Source: an uncultured Bacilli bacterium (GTDB taxonomy: Bacteria > Bacillota_I > Bacilli_A > RF39 > UBA660). From it: a stretch of 64,000 nucleotides of DNA. A program made the translations under genes and the position numbers. The notes under the pieces are model-generated. The model ran no database searches, was not told the DNA's origin, and saw only the letters and a list, made by a program, of their open reading frames with translations. Shown here one piece after another: positions 16,788 to 25,393 of the stretch. How positions within the stretch are numbered: position 1 is the first letter of the stretch; the number at the start of each line of letters is the position of its first letter. The DNA lies in assembly GCA_934119965.1 (NCBI GenBank), contig CAKOTA010000006.1:4000-67999 (forward strand). The letters run 5' to 3'.

Positions 16788-17681
16788 ATGGCAAAAGACT
16801 TAGTAAAAACTGAAATAAATGTTATAGATAATAAAATAGGAATAATGAGAATTGGAGATGTTGATTATATATCACTTACTGATTTAGCAAAATATCAAAA
16901 TCCAGAAGATCCATCAGGCGTAATTAGAAATTGGATGTCTAATAAAAATTCATTTGATTATTATGGTTTGTGGGAACAAATAAATAATGAAAATTTTAAT
17001 TCCGTGGAATTTCACGTAATTAAAACTGAAGAAGCACCATACAATAGATTCACTATGACTCCAAAGAGATGGAAAGAGAAATTTAATGCAATAGGTATTG
17101 TTCCAAGCGCAGGAAAATATAGTGTTGGAACATTTGCTCATCCTGATATAGCATTTGAATTTGCTAGTTGGTTAAGTCCAGAATTTAAACTTTATTTAAT
17201 AAAAGAATTTGAAAGATTAAAGAAAAATGAAGCATACCAACAAAAATTAGAATGGCATGCTAACAGGGTTTTATCAAAAGTAAATTATGTAGTTCATACA
17301 GATGCAGTTAAAAATTATATAGTTCCTATACTAACAGAAGAACAAAAAAGATTTGTATATGCTGAAGAAGCTGATGTATTAAATGTAGCATTATTTGGAA
17401 TGACTGCTAAAGAATGGAGACAAGAAAATCCAGAACTTGCTAAAAAAGGAAATATTAGAGACTATACAGATTTATTACATTTAGTAATATTAAATAATTT
17501 AGAAAATACAAATGCAGAGTTTATAAAATTAGGTATATCACAGAGTGAAAGATTAATTAGTTTAAATAATTCTGCTAGAAATCAAATGGAAATATTAAAA
17601 AATAATAATGGTATTAAAGAATTAGAATTATTACAAGAAAGAATAAATGATAATAATAAAGTTTTGATAGAAAATAAATAG
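16788..17681 (+). CDS. KilA-N domain protein
   Basis: 297 residues. The first 130 match the KilA-N DNA-binding domain of phage and mobile-element proteins (IGDVDYISLTDLAKYQNPED, VIRNWMSNKNSFDYYGLWE, GTFAHPDIAFEFASWLSPEF). The C-terminal half includes EADVLNVALFGMTAKEWR and LLHLVILNNLENTNAEFI, typical of the accompanying domain in bacterial KilA-N proteins. AGGAG precedes ATG 16788, so the longer ORF start at 16758 is discarded. Usually an accessory or phage-derived gene; target unknown. Confidence 0.85.
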   Translation: MAKDLVKTEINVIDNKIGIMRIGDVDYISLTDLAKYQNPEDPSGVIRNWMSNKNSFDYYGLWEQINNENFNSVEFHVIKTEEAPYNRFTMTPKRWKEKFNAIGIVPSAGKYSVGTFAHPDIAFEFASWLSPEFKLYLIKEFERLKKNEAYQQKLEWHANRVLSKVNYVVHTDAVKNYIVPILTEEQKRFVYAEEADVLNVALFGMTAKEWRQENPELAKKGNIRDYTDLLHLVILNNLENTNAEFIKLGISQSERLISLNNSARNQMEILKNNNGIKELELLQERINDNNKVLIENK

Positions 17682-17709
17682 TATTATTAATTTTATGGTG
17701 TATAATTAG

Positions 17710-18321
17710 TTTAGTGGTGCTGGGAAAACAAGTTTAGTAAATTTAATTCCGCGATTTTATGAACTGACTAGTGGAAATATTTTAATTAATGGTATTGATT
17801 ACAATGAGTATTCTTTGAGTGATTTAAGAAGTAGAATAGGTTATGTTTTTCAAGATCCAATAATATTTAATATGAGTATATATGATAATCTAAAATTTGG
17901 AAATGATGATGTAACAAATGAACAAATAGAAAAAGTTTGTACTGAAATAGGACTAGATGAAAAAATTAAATCATTACCTAATGGTTATAATACATTAATT
18001 GATATATATTCAGATTTATTGTCATATGGTGAAAAACAATTGTTAAATTTTTCAAGAGAAATTTTAAGAAAAACTGATGTTATAATTCTTGATGAAGTGA
18101 CATCAAATTTAGATTTGGAATTTGAAAAAAAAGTAATGATAGCTAATAAAAGAGTTTTAGAAAATAAGATTTCATTTGTTATTGCACATAGATTAAACAC
18201 AATAAAGGATGCAGACTTAATTTTTTATTTACAAGATGGAATTATTAAAGAATGTGGAACTCATAAAGATTTAGTAAAATTAAAAGGCGAGTATTTTAAA
18301 TTATATTTTAACAAAAAATAA
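17710..18321 (+). pseudogene. 5'-truncated ABC exporter ATP-binding domain
   Basis: The frame begins in mid Walker A (FSGAGKTSLVNLIPRFYE) straight after an in-frame TAG at 17707, and continues through the Q-loop YVFQDPIIFNMSIYDNL, a signature-like LLSYGEKQL (normally LSGGQ), Walker B VIILDEVTSNLD and the switch His region FVIAHRL. The transmembrane domain and the start are missing, so it is a remnant of an ABCB-type exporter; an internal ATG at 17815 is not a credible gene start. The break point shares TTAGTTTAGTGGT with the D-arm of the tRNA-Thr gene. Confidence 0.75.
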
Positions 18322-18396
18322 GTATATTTAATAAGTTTTGTGTTTAATTCTTATAGAAATTAATTTTTTAAAAAAATTTCTAAATGTCTATAACTG

Positions 18397-18510
18397 ACGC
18401 ACTAGATTGATTGATACTCGAATTTTTCGAAATAATATAAAAACTACTATCAAATTAAATTGGAAGTAGTTTTATTTTGCTAATTTATAAACATATTTGT
18501 AAATCAACAT
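18397..18510 (+). repeat. tRNA-Thr 3'-end/flank repeat, copy E
   Basis: GACGCACTAGATTGATTGATACTCGAA, then the C-type terminator hairpin AAAACTACTATC...GGAAGTAGTTTT and a diverged tail (AAACATATTTGTAAATCAACA). Confidence 0.75.
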
Positions 18511-18593
18511 ATTAATTAGTGTATGTAAATATTTTGAAGAATTTTAAATAGTAATTGTTATAAATCTATAATTCTTATGTTATAATTGGGATA

Positions 18594-18742
18594 TGAGTAA
18601 TAAAATAAAAGAGTATAAAAGAAAAAAAATAAATTTAGTAAAGTTTTAAGTAGGTTTTTGAAAGGATTAGATTTCCTATTTTAGAATATATAAAGATTAA
18701 TAATTATATAGAATTATTAAAAGAAGATAGGAGGAAATAAAT
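18594..18742 (+). pseudogene. Fragments of a small Lys-rich gene
   Basis: A short ORF beginning MSNKIKEYKRKKINLVKF stops at once; a second piece in another frame, LEYIKINNYIELLKEDRRK, ends just before the HAD gene. TTATAATTGGGAT upstream could be its old promoter. Too broken to identify. The remainder of 18322-18742 holds repeat copy E and no other gene that I can see. Confidence 0.35.
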
Positions 18743-19462
18743 ATGAGCAAGGAATTAAATAATAAAATTAAATTATTAATAAGTGATTATGATCAAACTT
18801 TTTATTTAAATGATGAAGATATTGAAATTAATAAAAAAGCAGTTGATAAATTTAGAAAAGATGGTAATATTTTTATAATTGCTACTGGTAGAAGTTATAT
18901 GGATTTTCATAATAAAGTAGATATGTATAATTTTAAATATGATTATGTAATTATTAATCATGGCGCAACAATATTAGATAAAAACGATAATGTATTTGCA
19001 AACTTTTCTATAGACAATAAAATAATAAATAATATAAAGGAAGATTTGCAATTAGAAAAATCAATAAAGGGTTTTTGTTGTAGTAAATTAGAAAGTAGGG
19101 TTGACTTTGAACATGATGATCTAACAAAGATAAATGTTAGATATAATTCAAAAGAAGAAGCAATAGTTATTAACGAAATAATAAATAATAAATATCAAGA
19201 TTATATTAATTCTTATTATGTTACTGAAAATTCATTAGAAATAATTTCAAATAAAACAAATAAGTCAAATGCTATAAAGTTATTACTTGGTAAATTAAAT
19301 ATATTACAAGAAAATGTTTATACAATTGGCGATGGTTATAGTGATATAGAAATGGTTAAAGATTTTAATGGATATGCTATGGTTAATTCAGTAGATGAAT
19401 TAAAAAGGGTCGCCATAAAGGAACATAAAAGTGTTTCTGACTTAATAGAAGAAATAATATAG
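18743..19462 (+). CDS. HAD-superfamily hydrolase, Cof/IIB type
   Basis: 239 residues. Catalytic motif I is LISDYDQTFYL (the two Asp near residue 15), motif II FIIATGRSY, the C2-type cap lies in the middle, and motif IV GDGYSDIEMVKDFNGYAMVNS is near the end, the layout of Cof-like sugar-phosphate or nucleotide phosphatases. ATG 18743 follows AGGAGG. Substrate cannot be told from sequence. It stands at the right side of the repeat-bearing region and may be cargo or a native gene. Confidence 0.8.
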   Translation: MSKELNNKIKLLISDYDQTFYLNDEDIEINKKAVDKFRKDGNIFIIATGRSYMDFHNKVDMYNFKYDYVIINHGATILDKNDNVFANFSIDNKIINNIKEDLQLEKSIKGFCCSKLESRVDFEHDDLTKINVRYNSKEEAIVINEIINNKYQDYINSYYVTENSLEIISNKTNKSNAIKLLLGKLNILQENVYTIGDGYSDIEMVKDFNGYAMVNSVDELKRVAIKEHKSVSDLIEEII

Positions 19463-19464
19463 GT

Positions 19465-19611
19465 GGTAGTTACGTAATTAATTGGAGATTTATTCAACAT
19501 CTTGGAGATATAAGAAACCTTTGTGATCATAAAAAACAAAGGGAACCATCAAAAGAAGAAATAGAAGAATTAATAACTGGGACGAATAAAGTAATAAAAA
19601 CAATTTTTTAA
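19465..19611 (+). pseudogene. C-terminal remnant of a larger accessory protein
   Basis: In a different frame from the HAD gene, the sequence encodes a start-less piece with RFIQHLGDIRNLCDHKK, REPSKEEIEELITG and a final NKVIKTIF, ending at TAA 19611. This kind of ending (RNLCDHKK.REP.KEE) recurs at the C-terminus of HEPN-like or restriction-associated proteins in my general knowledge; here only about 48 residues remain. Confidence 0.5.
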
Positions 19612-19691
19612 ACCTTGCATATATTCTGATTTATTAAAACTTTATTTTTTTTAAAATTTATAATATAATTTAAATAGAAGGGAATGATAAA

Positions 19692-20402
19692 ATGTCTATA
19701 GCAGATGTAATTATAATTTTAGCAATTTTAATGGGGGCAGTTGTTGGATTTAAAAGAGGATTAACAACTCAATTAGTGAGTACAATTGGAATAATATTAG
19801 TAATAGTATTAGCTTTTATTCTAAAAAATCCAGTTTCAAAATTTATGTATGAAAATTTACCTTTCTTTGATTTTGGAGGATTATTAAAAGGTTTACCAGT
19901 ATTAAATATATTCGTTTATGAATTAATAGCGTTTATATTAGTTCTTTCTATTCTAGCAATCCTTTTAAAATTATTATTGAAAGTAACAAAAATATTTGAA
20001 TTCTTATTGAAATTAACAGTAGTACTTAGTATTCCGTCAAAAATAGGTGGCGCACTAGTAGGAATGATTGAAAATTTTATCTTTGTATTTATTGTTTTAT
20101 ACATTTTAAACTTACCAATATTTGATTTTAGTATAAATTCAAAATATCAAGATAAAATATTAAATAATACACCAATATTGTCACAAATGGTTGATAAAAG
20201 TGTAAAAGTTATAGATGAATTTTCAGATTTAAAAGAAAAATATGAAAAAGAAGATAATTCAAATGAATTCAATAGAGAAACATTAGAACTATTCTTAAAG
20301 TATGATGTAATTGATGTAGATGCAGTTGAAACATTAGTAAAAAAAGATAAATTAAAAATTAAAAATGCAGATGAAATAATTAAAAAATATAAGGAGGCAT
20401 AA
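19692..20402 (+). CDS. CvpA-family membrane protein
   Basis: 236 residues with four hydrophobic segments in the first 150 and a charged cytoplasmic tail. Opening ADVIIILAILMGAVVGFKRGL is typical of CvpA (colicin V production) proteins, whose true role is linked to envelope homeostasis. ATG 19692 follows AGAAGGGAATG. The tail ends three bases before trxA, with the trxA SD inside its last codons, so the two are coupled. Confidence 0.75.
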   Translation: MSIADVIIILAILMGAVVGFKRGLTTQLVSTIGIILVIVLAFILKNPVSKFMYENLPFFDFGGLLKGLPVLNIFVYELIAFILVLSILAILLKLLLKVTKIFEFLLKLTVVLSIPSKIGGALVGMIENFIFVFIVLYILNLPIFDFSINSKYQDKILNNTPILSQMVDKSVKVIDEFSDLKEKYEKEDNSNEFNRETLELFLKYDVIDVDAVETLVKKDKLKIKNADEIIKKYKEA

Positions 20403-20404
20403 TT

Positions 20405-20701
20405 ATGGCATTAATACATTGTAATAATGATAACTTTAAAGAATTAATTAATGATGAATTAGTAATAGTAGATTTTTTTGCTACATGGTGTGGGCCATGT
20501 AGAATGTTAGGAACAGTGTTAGAAGAAATAAAAAATAATTATAAAATAGTAAAAGTGGACGTTGATGAATGTAGCGAAATTGCTAAAGAATTTGGTGTTA
20601 TGTCAGTTCCTACATTAATAAAATTTAAAAACGGAAAAGAAATAGAAAAAAATGTAGGATTTTTACCTAAAGAACAATTAATAGAATGGATAGAAAGATA
20701 A
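20405..20701 (+). CDS. trxA: Thioredoxin
   Basis: 98-residue cytoplasmic disulfide reductant with the redox motif WCGPC at residues 28-32, DVDECSEIAKEFGVMSVPTLIKF carrying the conserved cis-proline, and a short C-terminal helix. Strong SD AAGGAGG. Co-transcribed with the CvpA-like gene and followed by a terminator. Confidence 0.92.
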   Translation: MALIHCNNDNFKELINDELVIVDFFATWCGPCRMLGTVLEEIKNNYKIVKVDVDECSEIAKEFGVMSVPTLIKFKNGKEIEKNVGFLPKEQLIEWIER

Positions 20702-20727
20702 TACGAAAAAATATTCGTATTTTTTTT
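20701..20727 (+). terminator. Rho-independent terminator of trxA
   Basis: ATACGAA-AAAAT-ATTCGTAT followed by a T run, overlapping the trxA stop. Confidence 0.85.
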
Positions 20728-20779
20728 AAAATAATATTTTATTTTTGATAAACTATGGTATAATTGAATAGGTGATATA

Positions 20780-22987
20780 ATGAAAAATTATATAAAAGGA
20801 AACTACATTAGAAGTGTATTTGAATCTTCTAATGGCTATAAAATAGGAATAATGAAAATTACAGAAACAAATGATCCAGACATAACTGATTTTGTAAATG
20901 ATACATTAACATTTACAGGTTACTTTGCTGAATTAAATGAAAAAGATACATATATACTATATGGCGAATTAATAGATCACCCTAAATATGGAATTCAATA
21001 TGTTGTAAATGAATACGAAAAAATATTACCAAATGATAAAGACGGAATAATTGAATTTTTAAGTAGTGATTTATTTAAAGGAGTTGGAGTTAAATTAGCA
21101 GAATCTATAGTCAAAACATTAGGAGAAAATACCCTTAATTTAATTTTGGAAGACAAAGAAAATTTAAAAAAAGTCCCTAAAATAAACAATAAAAAAATAG
21201 ATGTAATTTATAATACATTAACAAAATATGAAGAAAGCCACGAAACAATAGTTTATTTAACAGAACTAGGATTTAATATGCGTGATTCTTTAGCAATCTA
21301 TAATAAATATAAAAGCGATACTGTATTAACATTAGAAAATAATATTTATACATTAATTGATGACATAATGGAAATTAATTTCACTAAAGTAGATGAAATT
21401 GGCAAAAAATTAAACTATGATTTACTAGATTCAAGAAGAATTAAAGCTTGTATAATTTATATATTTAAAAATTTAACATTTAAAAACGGTGATACTTATT
21501 TATACTATGATGAAATAAAAGATAGTACTATAAAATATGTAAATCAAGAAATAGAAAATTTTGGCTTATATTTAGATGAACTAAGATTTGAAGGAAAAAT
21601 AGTATTAGAAGATGAAAAATATTATTTAAAAGATATCTATAATGATGAAAAGACAATAGTAAATAAAATAAAATATCTATTAAAAAAACAAAAAGATAGT
21701 TATAAAAATATTGATAAAATATTAAAAAAATTAGAAGAATTTAATAAAATAGAATATGATGAAAAACAAAAAGAATCAATAATAAAATCATTAGAAAATA
21801 ATATACTAATAATAACAGGTGGACCAGGAACTGGAAAGACAACTATAATTAAAGCAATAGTAGATACCTTTATAACATTAAATGAATATACAGGTGATGA
21901 AGCATTAAAAAAAATAGCATTACTCGCACCAACAGGTAGAGCAAGCAAAAGAATGAGTGAATCATGTGTTTTTCCGGCAACAACGATTCATAGATATTTA
22001 AAATGGAATAAAGAAACAAATAGTTTTGGTGTAGATATAACTAATCCTAATACTGAAAAGTTAATAATTGTTGATGAAGTAAGTATGATTGATACAAATC
22101 TTTTAGCAAGTCTTTTTAGAGGATTAACTGATAATATTAAATTAGTCTTAGTAGGAGATTATAATCAATTACCAAGTGTTGGTCCCGGTCAAATATTAAA
22201 AGATTTAATAGAAAGTAAAACAATAGAAACAATAGAATTAGAATTATTATATCGTCAAAATGAAAAATCATACATTTCTAAATTAGCCCAAGACATAAAA
22301 AATAATGAAGTAACAAATGAATTTTTGGAAGAAAAAAGCGATTTTAAATTTTTGGAATGTAACAATATTCTAATGAATGTTAAAAACTTAACTAAACAAA
22401 TATTAGAAAAGGGATATAACTATAAGAATTTTCAAATATTGGTTCCAATGTATGCAGGAATAAATGGAATTGATAATCTAAATAAAGAATTACAAGATAT
22501 ATTTAATCCTAAAAATGATAATTTGAAAGAAATAAAAAGTGGAACAACAATATTTAGAGAAAATGATAAAATATTACAATTAGTTAATATGGCAGATTGT
22601 AATGTATTTAATGGAGACATTGGAATAATAAAAAAAATCATTCCAGCTTCTGAATCTGATTCTAAAAAAAATGAAATATATATTGATTATGATGGTAATG
22701 AAGTAAAATATTTACCAAAAGACTTTTCAAATATAAAACACGGATATGCTATTAGTATTCATAAATCACAAGGAAGTGAATTCGAATTCGTTTTAATGCC
22801 AATATGTAATGAATACTACCGTATGTTATATAAAAAATTAATATATACAGGAATTACGAGAGCTAAAAATAAATTAATAATTTTAGGCAATGTTAATGCT
22901 TTTTTAACAGGAATTCATAACAATAGTGAAATTGTTAGAAAAACAAATTTGAAAGAAAAATTAGAAAATATGTATAAAACTTTATAA
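20780..22987 (+). CDS. recD2: ATP-dependent helicase RecD2
   Basis: SF1B 5'-3' DNA helicase of the RecD2 type that works without RecBC in many Gram-positives. 735 residues: an N-terminal OB-like/helix-hairpin-helix region (KGVGVKLAESIVKTLG), Walker A GGPGTGKTT near residue 348, LAPTGRASKRMSE, Walker B IVDEVSMID, QLPSVGPGQ, LLYRQ, and the C-terminal UvrD-like IHKSQGSEF plus TGITRAKNKL. ATG 20780 follows AGGTGAT, with TATAATT just upstream. Single-gene unit ending in a terminator. Confidence 0.93.
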   Translation: MKNYIKGNYIRSVFESSNGYKIGIMKITETNDPDITDFVNDTLTFTGYFAELNEKDTYILYGELIDHPKYGIQYVVNEYEKILPNDKDGIIEFLSSDLFKGVGVKLAESIVKTLGENTLNLILEDKENLKKVPKINNKKIDVIYNTLTKYEESHETIVYLTELGFNMRDSLAIYNKYKSDTVLTLENNIYTLIDDIMEINFTKVDEIGKKLNYDLLDSRRIKACIIYIFKNLTFKNGDTYLYYDEIKDSTIKYVNQEIENFGLYLDELRFEGKIVLEDEKYYLKDIYNDEKTIVNKIKYLLKKQKDSYKNIDKILKKLEEFNKIEYDEKQKESIIKSLENNILIITGGPGTGKTTIIKAIVDTFITLNEYTGDEALKKIALLAPTGRASKRMSESCVFPATTIHRYLKWNKETNSFGVDITNPNTEKLIIVDEVSMIDTNLLASLFRGLTDNIKLVLVGDYNQLPSVGPGQILKDLIESKTIETIELELLYRQNEKSYISKLAQDIKNNEVTNEFLEEKSDFKFLECNNILMNVKNLTKQILEKGYNYKNFQILVPMYAGINGIDNLNKELQDIFNPKNDNLKEIKSGTTIFRENDKILQLVNMADCNVFNGDIGIIKKIIPASESDSKKNEIYIDYDGNEVKYLPKDFSNIKHGYAISIHKSQGSEFEFVLMPICNEYYRMLYKKLIYTGITRAKNKLIILGNVNAFLTGIHNNSEIVRKTNLKEKLENMYKTL

Positions 22988-23022
22988 AATCTATAAAATA
23001 TTAATGTATATAGATTTTTTTA
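22984..23022 (+). terminator. Rho-independent terminator of recD2
   Basis: AATCTATA...TATATAGATT stem with a following run of seven T. Confidence 0.7.
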
Positions 23023-23059
23023 TATACGGTATCATATTTTTTAGCAAGAAGGTGATTTT

Positions 23060-23215
23060 ATGAAGTTAGGTAAAAATATAGCACTTATGGGTTTAGGTGC
23101 TGGGGCTGTTTTAGCATATCAAAAGTATAAGAAACCTCTTATGAAAGAAATGAACAAGGTAATGAAAAGTACTAAGAGAAAAGCAAAAGATACGCTAGAA
23201 GATATGATGGAATAA
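23060..23215 (+). CDS. 51-residue single-span protein, YtxH-like
   Basis: ATG 23060 follows AGAAGGTGA. The N-terminus MKLGKNIALMGLGAGAVLAYQKY is a glycine-rich membrane span; the rest is a Lys/Met-rich helix ending TLEDMMEE-like (actual end LEDMME). The layout resembles YtxH-type small membrane proteins. A perfect terminator follows, which supports it being a real gene. Confidence 0.6.
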   Translation: MKLGKNIALMGLGAGAVLAYQKYKKPLMKEMNKVMKSTKRKAKDTLEDMME

Positions 23216-23216
23216 C

Positions 23217-23246
23217 AAAATCCTCCTTTTAAAGGAGGATTTTAAA
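23217..23246 (+). terminator. Strong rho-independent terminator
   Basis: AAAATCCTCC-TTTTAAA-GGAGGATTTT directly after the small membrane protein gene. A second small palindrome, AAAGCAC-AAA-GTGCTTT, follows at about 23253-23270. Confidence 0.85.
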
Positions 23247-23295
23247 AAAATAAAGCACAAAGTGCTTTATAGAAAAGAAGTAATCTTAAAAAAGA

Positions 23296-23317
23296 TTTGT
23301 CAAATTAAATTGACAAA
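23296..23317. promoter_or_regulatory. Candidate operator, perfect inverted repeat
   Basis: TTTGTCAA-ATTAAA-TTGACAAA, 8-bp perfect arms with a 6-bp spacer. The right arm contains TTGACA, which could be the -35 of the downstream deacetylase gene, so a bound repressor would block it. No repressor gene is adjacent. Confidence 0.4.
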
Positions 23318-23420
23318 TAAATAATAGCATAATAAAAAAATAATAACAATTATTTTCACAATAATTTCATTTTTTATTGATATAAATTTTTAAATATTCT
23401 ATAATGGGTGTGGTGATAAA

Positions 23421-24935
23421 ATGAAAAAAAAGATAATTCCAATTTTAGTTGTTTTATTAATTATTATTCTTTTAGCAGGTACATATTTAGTATGCGATAA
23501 AGTAAGAGTTGATAATATAATTAAAACAAAGAAAAATAATTATAGTGAGGTTATAAAAACAACTAAAAAAATCAAGCTTTATAAAAAAACTAAAGATGAA
23601 TATATTGAAATAGGAGAAATAGGTGAAAATTCTAAACTATATTTGGAAAAAACTAATTATAAAAATGATTATTATAAATTATTAGATGAGGAATATTATA
23701 TATACTATGAAAATATAAAACAAGTAAATGAAAAAATCAAAAATATTGATTATTTACCTTTTAATAGTAATATTGTAACAACTGATAAATTTGAATTAGA
23801 TAATATTAAAATAAACGAGCAAAAAGAATTTAATATTTATCTTAAAAAAGATGGAAATTATATTAAATTCAATAATCAATTATTTAAAATTGATCAAAAA
23901 TATGTAAAAGAAGAAAAAGAAGTAAAAAATGGTGAATATGCAGATTCTATAGTAATATTAAATTTAATTAATTATGATGAAGAACAACTTAAATATATTA
24001 GTAGTTATAAAATGATAAATAACGAAACTTATAGAATGTGGAAAAATAATGAAATTGAATTATCCAATAATACTATTTTATTAGTTAGTGATAAAGATGA
24101 TGAATTATTCAAAAAATATAACTTGATTGTTAACAAAATAGAGTTTGAAATAAATAAGAATGATGAGGTAAGCACTAAAGAAAATCTTAATTCTTATGAA
24201 GTTGACAATATAACAATTGATACCTTAAAGAAAATGCTTAACAAAGAAAAAATTATTAAATATGTTTACTCTAGTGAAGTTGCAGTACCAGTTCTGAATT
24301 ACCATTTCTTCTATGATAAAAATGGAGAAGTATGTAATGAAACAATATGTTTAGATACTGCTAAATTTGAAGAACATCTTAAGTATTTGAAGGATAATAA
24401 TTTCAAAACATTAACAATGCAAGAATTTGTAGATTGGTATAATGGAAAAATAGAAATCCCAACTAAAAGTGTTTTAATAACAGTAGATGATGGAGCAATG
24501 GGAACTAGTACCATAAATGGTAATAAACTAATTCCTTTACTAGAAAAATATGATTTAAATGCCACATTATTCTTAATAACTGCTTGGTGGGATCCTAAAA
24601 ACTATCAATCAAAGAATTTAGATATTGAATCACATGGGTATGACATTCATAAAGTTGGTGCTTGTGGAAGTCAAAATATTAATTGTTTAAGTTATAATGA
24701 ATTATATGATGACTTAAAAAAATCATTTGATATAGTGGGAAGTTATAATTCATTTTGTTATCCATTTTATGTTCATAATGCTAATTCAACAGAAGTCCTT
24801 AAAAATTTAGGAGTACAAGTAGCATTTGGTGGAGGAAATGTTAATGCTACTAGAAATAGTAATAGATATTATATTCCTCGTTATCCAATTTATAGTAGTA
24901 TTACAATGGAACAATTTATTAATATGGTTAATTAA
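23421..24935 (+). CDS. Membrane-anchored polysaccharide deacetylase-like protein
   Basis: 504 residues. An N-terminal signal anchor (PILVVLLIIILLAGTYLVC) puts it on the outside of the membrane. Residues about 30-285 have no recognised domain. From about 290 a NodB-type deacetylase domain follows: VPVLNYHFFYD, LKYLKDNNFKTLTMQEF, VLITVDDGAMGTST (metal-binding Asp pair) and SFCYPFY. Such enzymes deacetylate GlcNAc in peptidoglycan or surface polymers. A four-base gap and GGAGG lead to the next gene. Substrate is inferred only from the family. Confidence 0.8.
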   Translation: MKKKIIPILVVLLIIILLAGTYLVCDKVRVDNIIKTKKNNYSEVIKTTKKIKLYKKTKDEYIEIGEIGENSKLYLEKTNYKNDYYKLLDEEYYIYYENIKQVNEKIKNIDYLPFNSNIVTTDKFELDNIKINEQKEFNIYLKKDGNYIKFNNQLFKIDQKYVKEEKEVKNGEYADSIVILNLINYDEEQLKYISSYKMINNETYRMWKNNEIELSNNTILLVSDKDDELFKKYNLIVNKIEFEINKNDEVSTKENLNSYEVDNITIDTLKKMLNKEKIIKYVYSSEVAVPVLNYHFFYDKNGEVCNETICLDTAKFEEHLKYLKDNNFKTLTMQEFVDWYNGKIEIPTKSVLITVDDGAMGTSTINGNKLIPLLEKYDLNATLFLITAWWDPKNYQSKNLDIESHGYDIHKVGACGSQNINCLSYNELYDDLKKSFDIVGSYNSFCYPFYVHNANSTEVLKNLGVQVAFGGGNVNATRNSNRYYIPRYPIYSSITMEQFINMVN

Positions 24936-24954
24936 ACTTGGAGGTGAGTACAAC

Positions 24955-25371
24955 TTGAATATTAAATTAGAAACATTTACAGGCATCAGAGATGTTTGGG
25001 ATGAATTTTCTGAAAAAATATTTGGAACTAAAATATTAACTGATGGTGATGTTCAAAAACAATCAGAAGAATTTTTTGACAAAAAAGCAATTAATATGGA
25101 TGAGTATACAATTAGTAGAACTAATAGAATAGTTAAAAATACATATGATATTAAAAATGCATCATATGTTGTTACTGTTAATTATATAGTTCCGATTTAT
25201 TCTAATGATGATATTAATTATAAAATAGAAAAAGTATATTTGAATAAACAAGATAAAATGACATTAAAAAAAATTAAAACTCATTTACTAGGATTATCAG
25301 ATAGATTAAAATATAGTGATTTTAAAATTAAAAGATTATCAAAACAAACTAATAGAGAACCAAAAAAATAG
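24955..25371 (+). CDS. Unknown protein downstream of the deacetylase
   Basis: 138 residues from a TTG at 24955, which lies 7 bases after GAGGTGA; the frame also runs back into the deacetylase gene but has no SD there. It starts LNIKLETFTGIRDVWDEFSEK and has a lysine-rich C-terminus. No signal peptide, membrane span or known motif. Probably co-transcribed with the deacetylase; a bidirectional terminator follows. Confidence 0.55.
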   Translation: MNIKLETFTGIRDVWDEFSEKIFGTKILTDGDVQKQSEEFFDKKAINMDEYTISRTNRIVKNTYDIKNASYVVTVNYIVPIYSNDDINYKIEKVYLNKQDKMTLKKIKTHLLGLSDRLKYSDFKIKRLSKQTNREPKK

Positions 25372-25393
25372 ATTCAATTTTGAATCTATTTTT
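25368..25393. terminator. Bidirectional terminator
   Basis: ATAGATTCAA-TT-TTGAATCTAT with T run on the plus strand and A run (T on minus) before it; serves both the unknown gene and the converging pgsA-like gene. Confidence 0.75.

Noticed and set aside
17815..18321. Intact 168-residue ABC protein
   Set aside because: The frame extends upstream to mid Walker A, and the protein would lack the nucleotide-binding loop; it is a truncated gene.
12707..19611. Integrated prophage
   Set aside because: Apart from the KilA-N gene there are no phage structural, lysis or integrase genes.
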